Assembly (NCBI GenBank): GCA_041393535.1
Contig: JAWKJY010000001.1
Coordinates: 310,001 to 374,000 of the forward strand
Direction of reading: 5' to 3'
Source of the DNA: JAWKJY01 sp041393535
Lineage (GTDB): Bacteria; Actinomycetota; Thermoleophilia; Gaiellales; Gaiellaceae
DNA length: 64,000 bases
A model generated the notes under the pieces. It saw only the letters and a program-made list of their open reading frames with translations. It searched no databases and was not told the origin of the DNA. This document shows positions 1-7,665 of this stretch, one piece after another. Position 1 is the stretch's first letter. Each line of letters opens with the position of its first letter. The position numbers were made by a program, and so were the translations under genes.

Positions 1-792
1 GAGATCGTCGGCGAGGTGCGCGACGCCCGTGTCGACATGGCCAAGACGGAGCGCCAGCTCGAGAAGGCGCTGGCGGAGCAGAAGACGATCGTCGCCGAGC
101 GCGAGCAGCGCAAGGAGGAGATCGAGCGCAAGCTCGCCGAGCGCGAGGACCTGCTCGTGTCCGTCCGGGGCGAGATCGAGCAGCTGAAGGTCGAGGAGGC
201 CCAGCGCCAGGAGGAGCTCCGCCGCCAGGCCCTCGCGCGCCTCGAGGAGCAGCAGCGAGCCGCCCAGGCAGCCCTCGACGCCGCCGGCTCCGAGCGCACC
301 GCGCCGACCGCGCCGCGCGACAACGGCACGCCCTCGGGCGGGGCCGATCGGCCAGCCGCCTCGCCCTCGCCCTCGCCGTCGCCCTCCCCGGCGCCGTCGC
401 CCCAGCCCTCGTCCGACTCGTCGAGCGCGCCGGCGGCCAAGTACGGCGGCGTCGTCGGCATCGCGATGCAGTACCTCGGCGTCCCGTACGTCTGGGGCGG
501 CGCCTCGCCGAGCGGGTTCGACTGCTCCGGCCTCGCGATGTACGTCTACGCGCAGGTGGGCGTCTCGCTGCCCCACTACGCGGCGGCACAGTACAACTAC
601 GGCGTCCCGGTCTCGCGCGACCAGCTCCAGCCCGGCGACCTCGTCTTCTTCAACGGGCTCGGGCACATGGGCATCTACATCGGCGGCGGCCAGTTCATCC
701 ACGCGCCGCACACCGGGGACGTCGTGAAGATCTCGAGCCTCAGCGACTCCTGGTACGCGTCGACCTGGGTCGGCGCCCGCCGGATCGTCTAG
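1..792 (+). CDS. NlpC/P60 (C40) peptidoglycan endopeptidase, 5' end cut off
   Basis: The reading frame is open from the first base, so the N-terminus lies outside the window. The first ~95 visible residues are a charged, Glu/Arg/Gln-rich coiled coil. A low-complexity Ser/Pro linker follows, including a run of SP dipeptides. The last ~115 residues are an NlpC/P60 cysteine peptidase domain. The catalytic Cys lies in FDCSG (codon at 523) and His in GHMGIYIG (codon at 664), with a further His in FIHAPHTG near 700. Such proteins are exported and cut stem-peptide bonds in the cell wall, commonly D-Glu-diamino acid. The coiled coil plus P60 layout resembles the RipA/PcsB type used in cell separation. 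Bond specificity cannot be read from sequence. Confidence 0.9.
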   Translation, partial: EIVGEVRDARVDMAKTERQLEKALAEQKTIVAEREQRKEEIERKLAEREDLLVSVRGEIEQLKVEEAQRQEELRRQALARLEEQQRAAQAALDAAGSERTAPTAPRDNGTPSGGADRPAASPSPSPSPSPAPSPQPSSDSSSAPAAKYGGVVGIAMQYLGVPYVWGGASPSGFDCSGLAMYVYAQVGVSLPHYAAAQYNYGVPVSRDQLQPGDLVFFNGLGHMGIYIGGGQFIHAPHTGDVVKISSLSDSWYASTWVGARRIV

Positions 793-859
793 CGCCGCCC
801 GGGAGGGAACGGCCCCGTGGCGGCGAACGACGCTGCCCGCGGACTACGCTGGAACCCAC

Positions 860-1699
860 GTGCGCACGATCTGGAACGGCTCCCTCAGCTTCGGTCTCGT
901 CTCGATCCCCGTCGGGCTCGCCGTCGCGCAGCAGCGGCAGGAGGTCAGCTTCAAGACCCTCCACCGCGAGTGCGGCACGCCGATCAAGCAGCGGCGCTAC
1001 TGCCCGACGCACGACCGGGAGGTCGAGGCGGACGAGCTCGTCAAGGGCTGGGAGTTCGCCAAGGGGCAGTACGTCGTCGTCGAGGACGGCGACCTCGAGG
1101 CGATCGAGCTCGAGCGGTCGCGGTCGATCGAGCTGGTGCGGTTCGTCCGGCTGGAGGAGGTCGACCCGATCTACTTCGACCGGGCCTACTACCTCGCGCC
1201 CGCCAGCGACGTCGTCGCCCGGCGGCCCTACGCGCTCTTCCTGCGGGCGCTGCAGGAGACCTCGATGGCCGCGGTCGGCCGGTTCGTCCTCTGGAACAAG
1301 GAGAACCTGTGCCTCGTCCGCGCGGTCGACGACGCGCTGGTGCTCGAGCTCCTCTACTTCGCGGAGGACGTCAGGTCGCGCGCGGAGATCGCCGAGGCCG
1401 TCGGCGAGATCGACGTCAAGGAGCCGGAGCTGGTGATGGCGCGCCAGCTCGTCGAGAGCCTCGCCGGCCCCTTCGAGCCGACCGACTACGAGAACCGCCA
1501 CCGCCAGGCGATCAGGGCGATGCTCGAGGCGAAGGTCCGGGGCGAGCAGGTCGTCGTGCCGGCCGAGCCGCAGCCGACCGCGCCCGTCGTCGACCTGATG
1601 GAGGCGCTGCGCCAGAGCCTCGCCGCCGCCAAGGGCGATGCGCAGCCCGCGCCGGCGAAGCCCAAGCGCGCGAGCCGCAAGCGCGCCAGCGCGGGCTGA
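860..1699 (+). CDS. ku: Ku protein, non-homologous end joining
   Basis: This 279-residue protein opens with RTIWNGSLSFGLVSIPVGL, the hallmark N-terminus of bacterial Ku. It continues with the core region (LHRECGTPIKQRRYCP, then YVVVEDGDLEAI). It ends in a short basic Lys/Arg/Ala tail typical of actinobacterial Ku. Ku forms a homodimeric ring on double-strand break ends and recruits LigD. No ligD is present in this window, so the partner must be elsewhere. The start is GTG. A TACGCT box at 845-850 lies 9 nt upstream, so the transcript would have almost no leader. Length and motifs are normal and the gene is intact. Confidence 0.95.
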   Translation: MRTIWNGSLSFGLVSIPVGLAVAQQRQEVSFKTLHRECGTPIKQRRYCPTHDREVEADELVKGWEFAKGQYVVVEDGDLEAIELERSRSIELVRFVRLEEVDPIYFDRAYYLAPASDVVARRPYALFLRALQETSMAAVGRFVLWNKENLCLVRAVDDALVLELLYFAEDVRSRAEIAEAVGEIDVKEPELVMARQLVESLAGPFEPTDYENRHRQAIRAMLEAKVRGEQVVVPAEPQPTAPVVDLMEALRQSLAAAKGDAQPAPAKPKRASRKRASAG

Positions 1700-1775
1700 G
1701 GCCCGAGGCCGCTTCCGGACGTGCCGAGGGCCGGGAGGCCCCGGCCCTCGACGCGAGCAAGGCTGGTGCAGGCCG

Positions 1776-1952
1776 TCAGTCGTCGTCCGACGCGTCCCCG
1801 GGGGCGACGGCAGCCAGCTGCGCCGAGAAGAGGGTCTTGTCGATCCGTCCGTGGTAGACCGGGATCGACTCCGCGATGCAGACCCTGATCACCTCGTCCC
1901 GGTCGATCCCGAGCTCCTCCGCAAGCTCCTCCGGCGTGAGGTGATTGGCCAT
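1776..1952 (-). CDS. Small helix-turn-helix-like protein (58 aa)
   Basis: This is a short gene with a strong Shine-Dalgarno (AAGGAG, 5 nt before ATG at 1952). The protein starts MANHLTPEELAEELGIDRDE and ends in an acidic DASDDD tail. The segment LTPEELAEELGIDRDEVIRV looks like the DNA-recognition helices of MerR/excisionase-type winged helices. It then runs into IPVYHGRIDKTLF, a wing-like strand. Function is unknown. It may be a small DNA-binding protein or the remnant of a domain. Upstream on the same strand lie a 10-codon leaderless ORF and an intrinsic terminator, so its expression may be controlled by attenuation. Confidence 0.7.
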   Translation of the reverse strand: MANHLTPEELAEELGIDRDEVIRVCIAESIPVYHGRIDKTLFSAQLAAVAPGDASDDD

Positions 1953-1975
1953 GGTCGCTCCTTTCTCCTGAGGAC

Positions 1976-2011
1976 GAAAAAGCCCGCCAGACTCAGCGAG
2001 TCGGGCGGGCT
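1976..2011 (-). terminator. Intrinsic terminator / possible attenuator
   Basis: On the minus strand the stem AGCCCGCC/GGCGGGCT (2011-2004 with 1988-1981) encloses a second stem GACTC/GAGTC with an AGC loop, and is followed by a T5 tract (1981-1977). This is a textbook intrinsic terminator. It sits between a leaderless 10-codon ORF (2077-2045) and the small HTH gene (start 1952), which is where an attenuator would be. Confidence 0.8.
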
Positions 2012-2044
2012 CTCAGACCACCTCGTTCGTGTCGGCGCGGTGCG

Positions 2045-2077
2045 TCACTCGCACGATCCGATCACGTCGACTTCCAT
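2045..2077 (-). CDS. Candidate leader peptide MEVDVIGSCE (10 aa)
   Basis: ATG at 2077 is preceded by TATGCT (2089-2084) with exactly 6 nt between, the same geometry as many leaderless genes in this window. The ORF is 10 codons, ends TGA at 2045, and is followed 34 nt later by an intrinsic terminator and then the 58-aa HTH gene. The peptide contains one Cys two codons before the stop. Cysteine-responsive leaderless leader peptides are known in actinobacteria, but those have several Cys codons, so amino-acid sensing here is speculative. Confidence 0.4.
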   Translation of the reverse strand: MEVDVIGSCE

Positions 2078-2083
2078 GGCGTA

Positions 2084-2089
2084 AGCATA
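2084..2089 (-). promoter_or_regulatory. -10 box TATGCT for leader peptide / small HTH gene
   Basis: TATGCT on the minus strand lies 6 nt before the ATG of the leader ORF. It sits in the divergent region shared with the alpha/beta hydrolase starting at 2100. Confidence 0.5.
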
Positions 2090-2099
2090 GGGGGTCCAC

Positions 2100-3066
2100 A
2101 TGATGGAGACAATCCTCCTTCCCGGCTTCGCCCCGCTCGCTTCGGACGTGGGCGGCCGCACGGTTCGGGCGTACGTCGCGGGCGAGGGGCCGCCCATCGT
2201 GCTCGTGCACGGGCTCGGCGGCGCCGCGGTGAACTGGGTGCACCTCGCGCCGCTGCTCGCGTCCCGCCACCGGGTCGTCGTGGTCGACCTGCCGGGACAC
2301 GGCCGCTCCGAGCCCCTCGCGCCGGGGCCGGCGACCCTCGCGCGCTACGCGGCGGCCGTCGCCGAGGCCGCCGAGCGGGCCGACGCCGCCCGGGCCGCGT
2401 ACGTCGGCCACTCCTGGGCGGCGCGATCGCGCTGCGACTCGCGCTGGCGCGTCCCGACGCCGTCGACGCGCTCGTCCTCGCCGCCCCGGCCGGCATCTCG
2501 TCGGCCACCCGGCGCGCGCGGGTCGGGCTCCGCGTCGCGCGGACGCTCCGCCTCGGGACGCTCGCGGGGGCGAACCGCGAGCGGATCCTGGCGAGCCCGC
2601 TCCTGCGCGCGATGGCGTTCGGGGCCTCGTCGGCGATCCGGGTGGCATCGACCCGCTGGTGGCGCGAGCGTTCCTCGAGGGTGCGGCGCTCGCGACGGAC
2701 CGGGAGACGGCGATGACCGCGATGTTCGCCGAGCGGGCGCGCGAGTCGCTCGACGGGCTCGACGTGCCGGCGCTCGTGCTCTGGGGCGCGCGGGACTGGT
2801 TCCTGCCGGTCGACGACGGGTTCGAGTGGGCCCGGCGGCTTCGCGCGCCGCTCCGCGTGGTGCCGGGCGTCGGGCACCTGGTGATCGGCGAGGCGCCGGC
2901 TGCGTGCGCGGCGCTGATCGAGACGTTCCTCGACGGGCCGGCGCTCGTCCGGCCTGAGGGCGGGCTCGACGGCGGCCCCGGGGCGCCGGGCACGCGGCGG
3001 GGCGGCGTGCCCGCGCGGCCCGGGCGGCGCAGCCTCGTCCTGCGGTGGTCCGGCGGGGCGGGCTGA
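2100..3066 (+). pseudogene. Alpha/beta hydrolase, two frameshifts
   Basis: Three reading frames join into one alpha/beta hydrolase of about 320 residues. The first carries the oxyanion region IVLVHGLGGAAVNW and the strand VVVVDLPGHGRS, then breaks at the nucleophile elbow GHSW (near 2416). Restoring one G there gives GHSWGGAIALRLALA. A second missing G near 2616 joins this to a third frame with VPALVLWGARDWFLP (acid-residue strand) and PGVGHLVIGEAP (catalytic His). All parts of the Ser-Asp-His triad are therefore recoverable. Substrate is unknown, and the family includes esterases, epoxide hydrolases and C-C hydrolases. Two ATG codons at 2100 and 2103 could start it. The last ~40 residues are a Pro/Gly/Arg-rich tail. 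Confidence 0.7.
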
Positions 3067-3288
3067 CGGGCGAATCGACACGGAAGCGTGCCGGTTGCGT
3101 GCCGATTCGCGCACGTGCCCTTTCGTCAGACGCGCGCGCCCGTCAACCTGGGTGGTGGGTCCCTCCCACCCTGGGTGGGGGCGCGTCGCGGGGACGTGGC
3201 CGGAGCGGCCATGTCCTGACGGGGCGGGGCCCGGTCGGGCGCGCAAGGCCCGCGCTGCCCGCGCGCCCGCGCCGCGGTGCGGGTCCGC
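3067..3288. other. Intergenic stretch with inverted repeats, no gene seen
   Basis: This separates the convergent hydrolase and NIF3-like genes. It holds a perfect 8-bp inverted repeat, GCGAATCG (3070-3077) and CGATTCGC (3103-3110), enclosing a direct repeat GCGTGCCG. Further on is the short palindrome CCCACCC-T-GGGTGGG near 3166-3180. Either could fold as a terminator for the converging genes. There is no T-tract. Confidence 0.4.
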
Positions 3289-4032
3289 TCAGACGGGGTT
3301 CGGCAGGTCGACGAACGACCACTCGACGCCGAAGCGCTCCGCGAGCGTCGCGCCGAGCGCCTGGACGCCGAGGGTCTCCGTCGCGTAGTGGCCCCCGGCG
3401 AGGAAGTGGATCCCCGCCTCCCGCGCCGTCATCAGCGCCGGCTCGGACGGCTCGCCGGTCAGGAACGCGTCGTAGCCCGCCGCGATCGCCTCGCCCAGCG
3501 AGCGGGCGGCGGCGCCGCTGCAGATCGCGACGCGGCGCACCGTCGCCGGGCCCTCGCCGAGGAGGAGCGGCCGCCTGCCGAGCTCGGCCTCGACACGGGT
3601 GCACAGCTCCTCGATCGTGCACGGAGCGGTGAGCGCGCCACCGAAGCCGACGCCGGAGAACCGGGCCTCGGGCGTGACGCCCAGCGCCCGACAGAGGAGC
3701 GCGTTGTTGCCGACCTCGGGATGGGCGTCGAGCGCGAGGTGGTGCGCGACGAGGCTGATGTCCGCGTCGAAGAGGGCGCGCAGGCGCTCCCGCATGGCGA
3801 GGTCGATCCGGCGCGGATCCTTCTCCCAGAACAGCCCGTGGTGCACGACGACCATCTGCGCGCCGAGCTCCGCGGCGCGCCGGAACAGCGCGAGCGACGA
3901 CGAGACGGCGCAGACGACGCGCGTCACCTCCTGCGCGCCCGGCACCTGGAGGCCCGTCGGACAGAAGTCCGGGTACGCCGCGACGTCGAGCAGCTCGTCG
4001 AGGAAGCGGACGATCTCGTCCCTGTCGGGCAC
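3289..4032 (-). CDS. NIF3-like dinuclear metal-centre protein
   Basis: This 247-residue protein has the NIF3/DUF34 metal ligands: VVVHHGLFW, the AHHLALDAHPE stretch, and the C-terminal GGHYATE motif. Members form hexamers around a two-metal site. Some are described as GTP cyclohydrolase type 2, but the true role is unsettled. An open frame continues upstream but would run antisense through the tRNA gene. I therefore place the start at GTG 4032, which has TACAGT (4044-4039) exactly 6 nt before it, the leaderless pattern seen repeatedly here. The convergent neighbour is the broken alpha/beta hydrolase. The gene is intact and of usual length. Confidence 0.9.
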   Translation of the reverse strand: MPDRDEIVRFLDELLDVAAYPDFCPTGLQVPGAQEVTRVVCAVSSSLALFRRAAELGAQMVVVHHGLFWEKDPRRIDLAMRERLRALFDADISLVAHHLALDAHPEVGNNALLCRALGVTPEARFSGVGFGGALTAPCTIEELCTRVEAELGRRPLLLGEGPATVRRVAICSGAAARSLGEAIAAGYDAFLTGEPSEPALMTAREAGIHFLAGGHYATETLGVQALGATLAERFGVEWSFVDLPNPV

Positions 4033-4038
4033 GGTCCG

Positions 4039-4044
4039 ACTGTA
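4039..4044 (-). promoter_or_regulatory. -10 box TACAGT, leaderless NIF3-like gene
   Basis: TACAGT on the minus strand, then 6 nt, then GTG at 4032. This decides the start codon of the NIF3-like gene. Confidence 0.6.
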
Positions 4045-4062
4045 CCTGTGCGCGACTTCGCG

Positions 4063-4068
4063 TATCCT
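4063..4068 (+). promoter_or_regulatory. -10 box TATCCT for tRNA-Pro
   Basis: TATCCT ends 9 nt before the mature tRNA 5' end at 4078, as expected for a tRNA promoter. I see no convincing -35 element. Confidence 0.5.
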
Positions 4069-4077
4069 TGTGGCGTT

Positions 4078-4151
4078 CGGGGTGTGGCGCAGCTTGGTAG
4101 CGCGCACGGTTCGGGACCGTGAGGCCCCCGGTTCAAATCCGGGCACCCCGA
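4078..4151 (+). tRNA. tRNA-Pro (anticodon CGG)
   Basis: The 74 nt fold as a full cloverleaf. The acceptor stem is CGGGGTG/CACCCCG with discriminator A, and the D-stem is GCGC/GCGC. The anticodon stem CACGG/CCGTG has loop TTCGGGA, giving anticodon CGG, which reads CCG (Pro). The T-stem is CCCGG/CCGGG with loop TTCAAAT. The 3' CCA is not encoded. Confidence 0.95.
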
Positions 4152-4195
4152 CTCCCAGCCCCCGCCGCGCCGGGCGCTTCCGGCGCGGCGGCGGC

Positions 4196-4201
4196 TATCC
4201 T
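4196..4201 (+). promoter_or_regulatory. -10 box TATCCT, leaderless nitrilase-family gene
   Basis: TATCCT followed by 7 nt and then ATG at 4209. It supports that ATG over the longer in-frame extension, which would overlap the tRNA. Confidence 0.6.
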
Positions 4202-4208
4202 CCTCGCG

Positions 4209-5045
4209 ATGAGCGACCTCCTCCGCCTCGCCTGCGTGCAGCTGAACGCCCGCGCGGACAAGGCCGCCAACCTCGAGAAGGCCGAGCGCCTGGTCGCGCG
4301 CGCCGCCGCGGGCGGCGCCGACGTCGTCGTGCTCCCGGAGAAGTGGAACGCCTGGGGCGGCCCCGACGTGATCCGGGGCGCCGCCGAGGCGGTCGGCTCC
4401 GGGGAGAGCTTCGGCGCGATGGCCGGCTGGGCGCGCGCGCACGGGATCACGCTCGTCGGCGGCTCGGTGACCGAGGCCCGGGACGGCGGCGACCGCCTGT
4501 CGAACACGTGCCCCGTCTACGGGCCCGACGGCGAGCTGATCGCGCTGTACCGGAAGATCCACCTGTTCGACGTGGACGTCGGCGGCCAGTCGTACCGCGA
4601 GTCGGACACCGAGGACCCCGGCGAGGCGCCCGTCGTCTGCGCCGCCGCCGGCTGGCAGGTCGGGCTGACCATCTGCTATGACCTCCGCTTCCCGGAGCTG
4701 TACCGGATCGAGACGCTCGAGGGCGCCGAGCTGATCACCGTCCCGGCCGCCTTCACGATGTTCACCGGCAAGGACCACTGGGAGCTGCTGCTGCGCGCGC
4801 GGGCGGTCGAGAACCAGCTCTACGTCGCCGCCGCGAACCAGTGGGGCGAGTACGTGCCCGGCAAGGCGAGCTACGGGCGGTCGGTGATCGTCGACCCCTG
4901 GGGCGTCGTGCTCGCGGCCGCGCCCGACGAGGACTGCGTCATCCGGGCGGAGCTCGACCGGACGCGCATCCGCCGCGTGCGCGAGAGCGTCCCGTCGCTC
5001 GCGAACCGGCGGCCCGCCGCCTACCGGTGGCCGGCGGTCGGGTGA
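4209..5045 (+). CDS. Nitrilase-superfamily carbon-nitrogen hydrolase (omega-amidase/Nit type)
   Basis: This 278-residue enzyme carries the full Glu-Lys-Cys triad of the nitrilase superfamily: E44 in VLPEKWNAWG, K116 in LYRKIHLFDVDV, and C156 in TICYDLRFPELY. The RKIHLFD and ICYDLRFPEL motifs match the Nit1/Nit2 branch, which hydrolyses omega-amides such as alpha-ketoglutaramate or deaminated glutathione. That makes metabolite repair a likely role, by family. The start is set by the TATCCT box 7 nt upstream. It is translationally coupled to the next gene by a GTGA overlap at 5042-5045, suggesting a two-gene operon with the HAD phosphatase. Confidence 0.9.
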   Translation: MSDLLRLACVQLNARADKAANLEKAERLVARAAAGGADVVVLPEKWNAWGGPDVIRGAAEAVGSGESFGAMAGWARAHGITLVGGSVTEARDGGDRLSNTCPVYGPDGELIALYRKIHLFDVDVGGQSYRESDTEDPGEAPVVCAAAGWQVGLTICYDLRFPELYRIETLEGAELITVPAAFTMFTGKDHWELLLRARAVENQLYVAAANQWGEYVPGKASYGRSVIVDPWGVVLAAAPDEDCVIRAELDRTRIRRVRESVPSLANRRPAAYRWPAVG

Positions 5046-5737
5046 GGGGCCTGGACGGCCTCCGGGCCGTCCTCTTCGACGTCGACTTCACGCTCTGCCA
5101 GCCGGGGCCCCAGCTCGGGCCGGAGGGATACCGCGCGGCGGCCGCCCGCGTCGGGCTCGTGCTCGACCCGGCCCGCTACGACGAGGCGCGGCTCGCCGCC
5201 GTGAAGGACATCCGCCACCACCCGGAGCTCGAGCACGACGACGAGGTCTGGATCCGCTTCACCGAGGACATCGTGCGCGGCATGGGCGGGAGCGGGCCCG
5301 GAGCGCGAGCGGTCGCCGAGTCGATCGTCCTGGCCTGGGAGTCGCACGAGAACTTCGAGCTCTACGACGACGCGCTGCCTGCGGTCGCCGCGGTCAAGGC
5401 GGCGGGGCTGAAGGTGGCGCTCGTCTCGAACGCGGCTCGCGACCTCGACGTGTTCGCGGCCCATCACGCCCTCGACGCCGACGCGGTCGTCACGTCCCGG
5501 TGGCACGGGAAGGTCAAGCCGCACCCGACGATCTTCCTCGCGGCGCTCTCGCTCCTCGACGTCGACCCGGCGGACGCCCTGATGGTCGGCGACTCGCCGG
5601 CCGACGACGTCGAGGGGGCCCGCTCGGTCGGCATGCACGCCGTGCTGCTCGACCGGGAGGGGCTGTACCCGGGGCGCCCCGACCGCGTCCCGTCGCTCGC
5701 CGCACTCGTCGAGCTGCTCGGGCTCGCCCCCGCGTAG
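5042..5737 (+). CDS. HAD-family hydrolase (phosphatase)
   Basis: This protein of about 231 residues starts at GTG 5042, inside the upstream stop (GTGA overlap). HAD motif I is LFDVDFTLC, with the nucleophile and acid Asp. Motif II is VALVSNAARD, the motif III Lys is in GKVKPHPTIF, and motif IV is LMVGDSPADDVEGARSVG. The order and spacing fit subclass IA phosphatases with an alpha-helical cap. Substrate is unknown. Coupling to a Nit-type amidase suggests a shared housekeeping or metabolite-repair role, which is inference. The C-terminus gives the usual MHAVLLDREG strand. Confidence 0.88.
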   Translation: MRGLDGLRAVLFDVDFTLCQPGPQLGPEGYRAAAARVGLVLDPARYDEARLAAVKDIRHHPELEHDDEVWIRFTEDIVRGMGGSGPGARAVAESIVLAWESHENFELYDDALPAVAAVKAAGLKVALVSNAARDLDVFAAHHALDADAVVTSRWHGKVKPHPTIFLAALSLLDVDPADALMVGDSPADDVEGARSVGMHAVLLDREGLYPGRPDRVPSLAALVELLGLAPA

Positions 5738-5774
5738 GGCGCTCCTCGCGGGGACGTCCCTCCGGGGCGCTCGG

Positions 5775-5780
5775 TACCCT
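5775..5780 (+). promoter_or_regulatory. -10 box TACCCT, leaderless MFS gene
   Basis: TACCCT, 6 nt, then ATG at 5787. No Shine-Dalgarno is visible, so a leaderless transcript is likely. Confidence 0.55.
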
Positions 5781-5786
5781 CGTCGG

Positions 5787-7094
5787 ATGCCCGCAGGCCA
5801 GCAGTTGATCGAGCGCGTCCCGTGGCTCGTGCGGTCGGTCGTCGACCCGGACGGCTCGCCCCGGCGGCTGATCTGGACGCTGGGGATCGGGGCGTTCGGC
5901 CTCGCCTGGTCGGTGACCACGGTGGCCGCGTACTTGCCGCCCGTGCTCGAGGACTACACGACGTCGAAGACCCTCGTCGGGCTCGTCCTCGCGTCCGAGG
6001 GCGTCTTCGCGATCATCCTGCCGCTGATCATCGGCCCCCTGTCCGACGCGACGCGCACGCCGCTCGGACGGCGGCGGCCCTACATGTCGTTCGCGATCGG
6101 CCCGATGGCGATCGCGCTCGCGATGCTCGCCTTCATGCCCTCGCTCTGGGCTGCGGCGTTCGTGTTCTTCGCGTTCTGCTTCGCGTACTACATCTACGAG
6201 CCGCCCTACCGGGGTCTCTACCCCGACATGCTCCCGGACACGCTGTTCGGCCGGGCGCAGGGGGCGCAGCACGTGATGCGCGGCGCGGCCCTCGGCGGGG
6301 CGCTGATCCTCGGCGGCATCCTGCTGCACGTCTGGGAGCCCTTCCCGTTCGTGCTCGCCGCCGTGATCACGCTCGTCTCCTGCGGGCTCGTCGTCGTGCT
6401 CGTCCGCGAGGGGAACCTGCGGGCGCGCACGCACGCGCACCTGCGCACCTACCTGGCGTCGCCGTACCGGATCATCCTCCGCGACAAGCACATCCGCCGC
6501 TTCCTGATCGCGAACACGGCGTGGGAGGCGACGTTCGCCGGGATGCGGACGTTCGTCGTCCTGTACATCACCCAGGGGCTCGGCCAGCCGCTCTGGGTGT
6601 CGTCGGCGGTGCTCGCCGCGGTCGCCGTGGGCTACCTGATCGCGGCGCTCGTCTCGGGTCGGCTCGCGGACGAGTTCGGCCTCGGCCGCGTCATCCTCGG
6701 CGCCTCGCTCGTCTACGGCCTCGGGATGCTCGGCGCGACGTTCGCGACGCGCTGGCACGACTGGTACTACCCGCTCGTCCTCTTCGTCTCGATCGGCGGC
6801 GGCGCCGTCATGACGCTCGCCTGGGGCCTCCTGTTCAAGCTGATGCCCGTGTCGGGGCGCGGCTCCTCGGCCGGGCTGGCCGTGATGACCAAGGGGGTCG
6901 GGCTGCTGGTCGGCCCGCTCGTCGTCGGCGCCGCGATCGACATCGCGGGCAGCTTCCTCGAGTCGACGAAGGGCTACGCGGCGATGTGGCTGATGGTCGC
7001 GCTGCCCGTCCTGCTCGTCCTGCCGCTCGTCGGGCTGCTCTCGCGCGAGGAGCGCGCCCGGGCTAGCGGCACGGCGAGCGCCCCGGCTGTGTGA
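5787..7094 (+). CDS. MFS transporter (GPH/SLC45-like)
   Basis: This 435-residue integral membrane protein has about twelve hydrophobic segments. The loop 2-3 signature GPLSDATRTPLGRRRPY closely resembles the DxxxxxxGRRRP motif of GPH and SLC45-type sugar carriers. A second half-signature, SGRLADEFGLGRVI, occurs mid-protein. The segment YYIYEPPYRGLYPDMLP also fits that group. A sugar or glycoside substrate is possible but not shown. The 3' end overlaps by 32 nt the end of the convergent secreted-protein gene. The gene is intact. Confidence 0.88.
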   Translation: MPAGQQLIERVPWLVRSVVDPDGSPRRLIWTLGIGAFGLAWSVTTVAAYLPPVLEDYTTSKTLVGLVLASEGVFAIILPLIIGPLSDATRTPLGRRRPYMSFAIGPMAIALAMLAFMPSLWAAAFVFFAFCFAYYIYEPPYRGLYPDMLPDTLFGRAQGAQHVMRGAALGGALILGGILLHVWEPFPFVLAAVITLVSCGLVVVLVREGNLRARTHAHLRTYLASPYRIILRDKHIRRFLIANTAWEATFAGMRTFVVLYITQGLGQPLWVSSAVLAAVAVGYLIAALVSGRLADEFGLGRVILGASLVYGLGMLGATFATRWHDWYYPLVLFVSIGGGAVMTLAWGLLFKLMPVSGRGSSAGLAVMTKGVGLLVGPLVVGAAIDIAGSFLESTKGYAAMWLMVALPVLLVLPLVGLLSREERARASGTASAPAV

Positions 7095-7643
7095 GCCCGA
7101 AGCCCCACAGCTTCCCCTCGTAGACGTAGAAGATCGTCGTCGCCTTCGCGCCGATGCGGAGGTACGCGTCGTACCGGTCGCAGCGCCGCTGCAGCAGCGG
7201 CCCGAACGCATCGGACACCTCCGTCTCGGTGTCGCCCAGCGCGATGCCGCGCGTCGTGCGCCAGCCGGGCGGCTGGAAGAGCGTGAAGACGTCGGCGACC
7301 CGGCCGTTCCGGAACGTCACGCCGGCCCCCTGCTGGGTGAAGGGCGCGTACGTGAAGTACCAGGTCTCCTCCCGGCACGAGCGGCAGCGGCGAAGCTCGT
7401 GCCCCAGCGAGGCGCGAACCTGCGCGCGCGCGTCACGCCGAGCCGGACCGCCGGGCTGCGGTCGAGGACGAGCAGGCCGGCCTTCGGGAGCGCGGGGATG
7501 CGGGGAGGGCCGCCGGCGCGGGCCGCCCCGGCCGCGAGGCCGGCGAGCGCGACCGCCGCCGCTGCGAGCGCGCCCGCCCGCAGGACGCGGGAGGGCCCCG
7601 GCGCCGCCGGGGCCCTCGCGATCGGATCGAGTGCGCCTCGCAT
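7063..7643 (-). CDS. Secreted protein of unknown function (frameshifted)
   Basis: Two frames join into a ~193-residue exported protein. The first (from ATG 7643) has an Ala/Gly-rich signal peptide ending near AAGAARAGG and continues to LGVTRA. The frame then slips within a GC-repeat at about 7425-7435. The second frame continues with QVRASLGHELRRCRSCREE, TWYFTYAPFTQQGAGVTF and RNGRVADVFTLFQPPGW. It ends with IFYVYEGKLWGFGLTQ. The pattern of a short Thr-containing loop, a Trp/Tyr strand and GVTFRNGRV resembles small periplasmic beta-rich folds of the SmpA/BamE kind. No function can be assigned. Its end overlaps the MFS gene end. Confidence 0.6.
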
Positions 7644-7665
7644 CCCGGGCGCGCCGCCTCGCGCG

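Noticed and set aside
740..1501. Minus-strand frame opposite Ku
   Set aside because: Leu/Asp/Arg-rich antisense of the intact ku gene with no motif.
4033..4146. N-terminal extension of the NIF3-like protein to 4146
   Set aside because: It would be antisense to tRNA-Pro. GTG 4032 has a TACAGT box at the leaderless distance and marks the start of homology.
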